Of a stretch of 8,989 nucleotides of DNA, positions 5,804-8,989 are shown one piece after another; the first letter of the stretch is position 1, and each line of letters opens with the position of its first letter. The stretch is taken from the NCBI GenBank assembly GCA_021826485.1, contig JAKAZX010000150.1, positions 1-8,989 on the forward strand. Direction: 5' to 3'. The DNA comes from Pseudomonadota bacterium. GTDB lineage: Bacteria; Pseudomonadota; Alphaproteobacteria; Acetobacterales; Acetobacteraceae. A program made the translations under genes and the position numbers. The notes beneath the pieces were generated by a model that was given only the letters and a program-made list of their open reading frames with translations, did not search any database and was not told the origin of the DNA.

Positions 5804-6504
5804 TTCCCGGCGCCGGGGAGGCCGAGCTGCACCACCGTCACCTGCGGCGGCGAAGCGGCGGACATCGCACCGGCGAAGGCGATGCGGGTGCCCGGCACCA
5901 GCTTCGCGACATCGATCCCGGTACGCGCGGCGGCGCTCGCGCGGTCGTTCAGTTCGCGCGAGACCTGCGCGAACTGGATCTGGTTCACCACCTGCTCGAA
6001 GGAGATGAACGGCAGGCTGTCGCGCAGCGCGGTGCCGAAGATCACCGGCCCGATCTGCAACGCCACGTCCTGCCCGGCGACCGCGACGGTCAGCGTCGCG
6101 TGCCGCGATTGCAGCTCCGCCGCCTTGATCTCGGCATCTCCACGCACGATGAAGGTCCAGGGTCCGTCACCGGATTTCGGTCGGTGGCCATACTGGGCGC
6201 CAGCCTTGTCGGGGTCCTGCGCCAGTGCGGCCAGCACGGTGCCGATATCCACCGCCTTGTCGCGCACCGTCGGCACGATGCGCGACGCCCACAGCGCGGT
6301 GACGAAGCGGCCGGCATCGAAGCTGGGATTTCCGGCAAGATCGGTGCGGGCAACTTCGCTGTCCGGCACCACGGTGATGCCGCGCACCAGCAGCACCGCC
6401 AGCACGGCCAGCACAATGACCGCCAGCAGCGCGGAGCGGAGACGGTGCGGCGCACCGCCCCGCCCCGCGCCTGCCGGGGCCGCGAAGGTCGGACCTGCCG
6501 GCAT
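5800..6504 (-). CDS. DUF2291 family protein, membrane-anchored periplasmic component of the sugar ABC operon
   Basis: The 234-residue protein has a basic, Pro/Ala-rich cytoplasmic start, one hydrophobic helix (about 24-40), then a periplasmic domain. Recognised DUF2291 features are the VVP motif right after the helix (45-47), FDAGRFVTALWASRIVPTV (62-80), a DPDKAGAQYGHR segment (97-108), FGTALRD (156-162) and NQIQFAQVSRELND (174-187). Members are usually described as periplasmic lipoproteins of unknown function and are found in operons for RbsABC-type importers. In this copy the position where a lipobox cysteine would be expected reads RGITVVP, so anchoring is by an uncleaved helix instead. 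The start at 6504 lies six bases after the binding-protein stop, with only a weak AGGCGG upstream, so translation probably depends on coupling. It overlaps the ATPase start by ATGA. A role in assisting transporter assembly or substrate delivery is inference only. Confidence 0.85.
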   Translation of the reverse strand: MPAGPTFAAPAGAGRGGAPHRLRSALLAVIVLAVLAVLLVRGITVVPDSEVARTDLAGNPSFDAGRFVTALWASRIVPTVRDKAVDIGTVLAALAQDPDKAGAQYGHRPKSGDGPWTFIVRGDAEIKAAELQSRHATLTVAVAGQDVALQIGPVIFGTALRDSLPFISFEQVVNQIQFAQVSRELNDRASAAARTGIDVAKLVPGTRIAFAGAMSAASPPQVTVVQLGLPGAGK

Positions 6505-6510
6505 CGCCGC

Positions 6511-7458
6511 CTATTTCGCGAGCGTGAAGTTGTTCAGCTTGCTCGCGTTGGTTTTGGTGATCAGCACGCAATCGACCAGTTGCTTCTCCGGCTTGCCGGT
6601 CGATCCGGTGCGCAGGAACTGGTCGGCTTCGTCCATCGCCATCGTCGCGATCTGGGCGATCGGTTGCAGCACCGTCGCGTCCATCTTGCCGGCCAGCACG
6701 GCGTCACGCGCGTCGTTGCTGCCGTCCAGCCCGACCACCACGACGCTGCCCTTGCCCGCCGCCTGCAACGCGGCCGAGGCGCCGAGCGCCATCGTGTCGT
6801 TGCCGGCGATCACGCCCTGCACGTCGGGATGCGCTTGCAGGATCGATTCCATCTTCGTGTAGGCTTCGGTCTGGATCCAGTTGGCGCTCTGCCGGTCCAG
6901 CATCTTCATGTCGGGATACTGGTCGAGCACGTCGTGATAGCCCTTGGAACGGACGCCGGCATTGGTGTCGGCCTCGCGCCCGACCAGCTCGACATAGCGC
7001 GCCTTCTCCCCCAGCGCGCGGACGAATTCCTGCGCGCCGAGCGTGGCACCCTGGTAGTTGTTGGAGACGATCTGCGCCACCGCGACGCCGGTCTTGTTGA
7101 TCTCGCGGTCCACCAGGAAGGCGGGAATGCCGGCCTTCTTCGCCTTCTCGACTGCGGCGATGCTGGCATCCGCGCCGGCATTGTCCAGGATCAGCGCCAC
7201 CGCCTTGCGGGCGATGACGTTGTCGATTTCCTGATCCTGCTTGGCGGCGTCATCGTCGTTGGACAGCACGAGGGTGGTGTAGCCGAGCTTCTTCGCCTCG
7301 GCATCGGCGGCATTGGCGACCTGGACGAAGAACGGATTGTTCAGGGACGCGGTGATGATGGCGATCAGCTTGCCGTTGCCCTGCGCGTGCGCGGGCACGG
7401 CCGCCGTGGCGGCAGTGAGCGCGAGGGCCGCGGCCCCGGCCAGATGGGTCAGTTTCAC
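6511..7458 (-). CDS. Periplasmic sugar-binding protein of RbsB type (ABC transporter)
   Basis: The 315-residue protein starts at GTG 7458: GGAGGAG lies seven bases ahead, and the result is a clean signal peptide (VKLTHLAGAAALALTAATAA, cleavage after AHA at residue 25). The ATGs at 7479 and 7506 would place this binding site inside the gene and lengthen the leader. The mature part is a type I periplasmic binding fold: KLIAIITASLNNPFFVQVAN (30-49), then repeated alpha/beta units with DNAGAD, VDREIN, and the hinge/ligand segments GREADTNAGVRSKGYHD, GVIAGNDTMALGA and VVGLDGSNDA. These correspond to RbsB residues that bind sugar hydroxyls. It is expected to bind a monosaccharide, polyol or related C4-C6 compound in the periplasm; ribose itself is not implied. 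The C-terminus (KLNNFTLAK) resembles binding proteins encoded beside DUF2291 genes. It precedes DUF2291 by a six-base gap and is the first transport gene of the operon. Confidence 0.95.
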   Translation of the reverse strand: MKLTHLAGAAALALTAATAAVPAHAQGNGKLIAIITASLNNPFFVQVANAADAEAKKLGYTTLVLSNDDDAAKQDQEIDNVIARKAVALILDNAGADASIAAVEKAKKAGIPAFLVDREINKTGVAVAQIVSNNYQGATLGAQEFVRALGEKARYVELVGREADTNAGVRSKGYHDVLDQYPDMKMLDRQSANWIQTEAYTKMESILQAHPDVQGVIAGNDTMALGASAALQAAGKGSVVVVGLDGSNDARDAVLAGKMDATVLQPIAQIATMAMDEADQFLRTGSTGKPEKQLVDCVLITKTNASKLNNFTLAK

Positions 7459-7554
7459 GATCGGTCTCCTCCGGTTCATTGATGCAGTCGCGACGACGGA
7501 TTGCACGTCAGCATCTCATCACACCAGTTTGCCGGCGGCAAGCCCCCGTGGCGC
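7459..7554 (-). other. Intergenic spacer between sugar kinase and binding-protein genes with a small hairpin
   Basis: This 96-base spacer is the widest gap in the leftward operon. It contains a perfect short inverted repeat TTGCC-GGC-GGCAA (7529-7541), without a following T run, so a terminator is not supported. It could be an mRNA processing or stabilising hairpin that raises binding-protein expression over the kinase, a common arrangement in ABC operons, or a second promoter could lie here; I see no convincing -35/-10 pair. Confidence 0.3.
7466..7472 (-). promoter_or_regulatory. Ribosome binding site that fixes the GTG start of the sugar-binding protein
   Basis: GGAGGAG on the minus strand, seven bases before GTG at 7458. 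It is the only strong binding site near the gene start, and it falls downstream of both competing ATG codons (7479, 7506), which argues that those ATGs are not used. Confidence 0.8.
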
Positions 7555-8922
7555 TCAGCCGGCCGCGCCGCCGTGCTTGACCAGCCCGAAGAAGTCGGCG
7601 CCGCCGATCTGCCCGCCCTTCAGCACCAGTTCGATCGGTTCGCCGCCACGCCGATGGGCGATGCAGAGCGGCCCGCCGGGGGCGATCGGCATTGCCGCCT
7701 CCAGCGCATATACGCCGAGCCGGCCGGCCGCGGCACCGGACGTGTCGCCGCCGGCAATCACGATGCGGCTGACGCCGCTGCGCTCCGCCGCCTGCGCCAG
7801 CACCTCCCCGAGCGCAGCGGCCACGGCCGCCTGCAACGCGCCCGCGGGACGCCCGGTGCGTGCCGCCGCCGCCAGCAGCGCGCCGACCGCCGGGTCCTGC
7901 GGGCCGGCGGCCGAGAACACCAGCGCGTCGCGCCCGCCGGCCAGAGCATCGGCCGCCGCCGTGGCGGCCCGCGCCACCTCGGCCGCCACCCGCGCCGGGT
8001 CCGCGGCGGCCAGGGCATCCAGCCGGATGGTGGCGAAGCCGTGGGCGGCGGCCCATTCGATCTGCTGCGCCGTCCCCGGGGAGCAACTGCCGGACACCAC
8101 CAGCAGCCGCTCCGCCGCCCCGCGCACGGCCGGCGGCGGCGGGGCGGCGGGCAGCATCCCGGCGGCGCGCCAGTGCGCCACCAGCGCGTATTCCAGGCCG
8201 GAGGACGCAACCGCGAACAGTCCGCCCTCCCGCGCCTGCCAGATCACCCGCCCGGCCTCGGCGAGCGTCGCTGTGTCCAGCACGTCGAACAGCACGGCGC
8301 GCTGCCCGGCCTCCCGTGCCGCGGCCAGCACCGCCTCCCCCCGTCCCGATTGCAGCGCCAGCAGATCGACCAGGCCCACTGGCGCCTCCGTCTGTGCCGC
8401 GAGATGCCGGCGCAGATCGGCCTCCGCCATCGGGGTGACGGGGTGGCGGGACATGGTGGGATGGCGGTCGAGCCGGTAGGCGACGCCATCGACGGCGGCG
8501 AACAGGTTGCCGAACGCCTGGTAGCGGCGCAGCGCCGGCGCCGCGACGACCATCGGGCACCAGGCGCGCCGCGTCACCGCGAGGCCGATGTCCAGCGCGC
8601 AGCCGATCGAGCCGGCGGCGGGGCTGGAGTCGAAGGTGGAGCAGACCTTGTAGTGCAGCACCGGCGCGCCGAGCGCATCCAGCGCCGCCAATGCCGGCGC
8701 CAGATGGGCGCGCATCCACTCCGGCGGGCGGCTGCGCGCGGTGCCGGCGACGCCGATGGCCCGCCGGCCGGGAAAGCGGGCGAGGTCGGCCGCATCCGGC
8801 ACGTCGAGGAACAGCACCGTCGGCAGGCCGGCGAAGGCCAGCACCTCCATCACGTCGGTCGAGCCGGTGAAGTCGTCACCGTAATAGGCGATCAGCGGCC
8901 CATCGGGCAGCGCGGCGGTCAT
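7555..8922 (-). CDS. Four-carbon acid sugar kinase family protein (DUF1537)
   Basis: The 455-residue protein has the two-domain DUF1537 layout. The N-terminal sugar-binding domain (about 9-250) contains YYGDDFTGSTDVMEVL (13-28), KVCSTFDSS (92-100) and HPTMSRHPVTPM (154-165). The C-terminal nucleotide-binding domain (about 270-450) contains VSGSCSPGT (276-284), GGDTSG (391-396) and LKGGQIGGADFFG (434-446). Characterised relatives phosphorylate C4-C6 sugar acids or oxo-acids with ATP (OtnK, 3-oxo-tetronate; DtnK, D-threonate; OiaK, 3-oxo-isoapionate). The acid substrate cannot be fixed from the motifs, but if the upstream gene is a RuBisCO-like protein, an OiaK-like role would fit. The start ATG at 8922 overlaps the upstream stop as ATGA. 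The central region (250-265 and 300-330) is Ala/Pro-rich, in keeping with the local GC bias. It is probably cytoplasmic; no signal peptide is present. Confidence 0.94.
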   Translation of the reverse strand: MTAALPDGPLIAYYGDDFTGSTDVMEVLAFAGLPTVLFLDVPDAADLARFPGRRAIGVAGTARSRPPEWMRAHLAPALAALDALGAPVLHYKVCSTFDSSPAAGSIGCALDIGLAVTRRAWCPMVVAAPALRRYQAFGNLFAAVDGVAYRLDRHPTMSRHPVTPMAEADLRRHLAAQTEAPVGLVDLLALQSGRGEAVLAAAREAGQRAVLFDVLDTATLAEAGRVIWQAREGGLFAVASSGLEYALVAHWRAAGMLPAAPPPPAVRGAAERLLVVSGSCSPGTAQQIEWAAAHGFATIRLDALAAADPARVAAEVARAATAAADALAGGRDALVFSAAGPQDPAVGALLAAAARTGRPAGALQAAVAAALGEVLAQAAERSGVSRIVIAGGDTSGAAAGRLGVYALEAAMPIAPGGPLCIAHRRGGEPIELVLKGGQIGGADFFGLVKHGGAAG

Positions 8923-8989
8923 GCCCGGCCGTCCAGCGCCTCGCGCAGTTCGCGGTGGCTGCGGGCGTAGGTTTCGGCCGGGATGCCGG
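8919..8989 (-). CDS. C-terminus of an upstream gene, possibly a RuBisCO-like protein (partial)
   Basis: Only the last 23 codons are visible, read leftwards from the window edge to the TGA at 8919-8921: GIPAETYARSHRELREALDG followed by RA. The stop overlaps the kinase start (ATGA), so it is the preceding member of the same operon. A tail of the form 'G-(I/V)-P-x-E-x-Y-A-R-x-H-x-E-L-x-x-A-L' is, from memory, typical of the C-termini of RuBisCO large-chain-like proteins encoded beside DUF1537 kinases; in the isoapionate pathway the RuBisCO-like OiaX acts after the kinase OiaK. That a coding region ends here is well supported by frame, codon use and overlap. The family assignment rests on a short peptide and is tentative; a class II aldolase of the OtnC kind is another option. 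Confidence 0.5.
   Translation of the reverse strand, partial: GIPAETYARSHRELREALDGRA

Noticed and set aside
4217..6862. Very long open frame (881 codons) on the plus strand antisense to the ATPase, DUF2291 and binding-protein genes
   Set aside because: It is a GC-driven shadow: low-complexity Arg/His/Gln-rich translation, no ribosome binding site, and it crosses three genes with clear family motifs on the other strand.
7459..7554. Possible Crp-type operator (TGTGA on the minus strand in this spacer)
   Set aside because: Only one half-site is present; the matching TCACA half at the right spacing is missing.

Overview
The window is very GC-rich coding DNA (third codon positions are almost all G or C) with Shine-Dalgarno-led, tightly packed genes. 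Gene content (a CyaC-type membrane cyclase N-terminus, a Crp/Fnr regulator, an RbsABC-type sugar importer with a DUF2291 protein, and a DUF1537 sugar-acid kinase) suggests an alphaproteobacterium, perhaps Acetobacteraceae/Rhodospirillales. The taxon is an inference; no rRNA or marker gene is present.

Layout. (1) 1-837, minus: the N-terminal 279 residues of a six-helix membrane protein carrying the histidine signature of di-heme b anchors and running into what looks like a 2Fe-2S ferredoxin domain. This is the architecture of the redox-responsive adenylate cyclase CyaC; the catalytic part lies outside the window. (2) 890-1680, plus: two very small exported or membrane proteins (79 and 35 aa), each behind a strong ribosome binding site, then a single-domain rhodanese. 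(3) 1677-2363, minus: a Crp/Fnr-family regulator whose stop codon interlocks with the rhodanese stop in a shared CTAG. (4) 2413-3114, minus: a short-chain dehydrogenase/reductase (SDR) interrupted by one in-frame amber codon, with otherwise intact reading frame on both sides. (5) 3189-8989, minus: a compact operon transcribed leftwards: the end of an upstream gene (possibly a RuBisCO-like protein), a four-carbon acid sugar kinase (DUF1537), a periplasmic sugar-binding protein, a DUF2291 membrane-anchored protein, a double-ABC ATPase and a permease. Three junctions in it are ATGA stop/start overlaps.

How the genes work together. The leftward operon appears to be an uptake-plus-phosphorylation unit for a sugar, polyol or sugar acid: the binding protein captures the substrate, permease and ATPase import it, and the kinase (with the upstream enzyme) processes a derived C4-C6 oxo-acid. 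The SDR downstream could have supplied an oxidation step, but its frame is broken as read. The left part (redox-sensing cyclase, rhodanese, Crp-like regulator) looks like a separate redox/sulfur-signalling neighbourhood. The Crp-like protein lacks the arginine that normally contacts the cAMP phosphate, so proximity to a cyclase gene should not be read as proof of a cAMP circuit.

No tRNA, rRNA, CRISPR, insertion sequence or integrase was seen. No gene-free stretch exceeds 100 bases. I found no clear sign of a wholly new system; the most notable points are the amber-interrupted SDR with an atypical active site, the truncated redox-cyclase N-terminus, the undescribed small-protein pair and the possible RuBisCO-like/kinase link.
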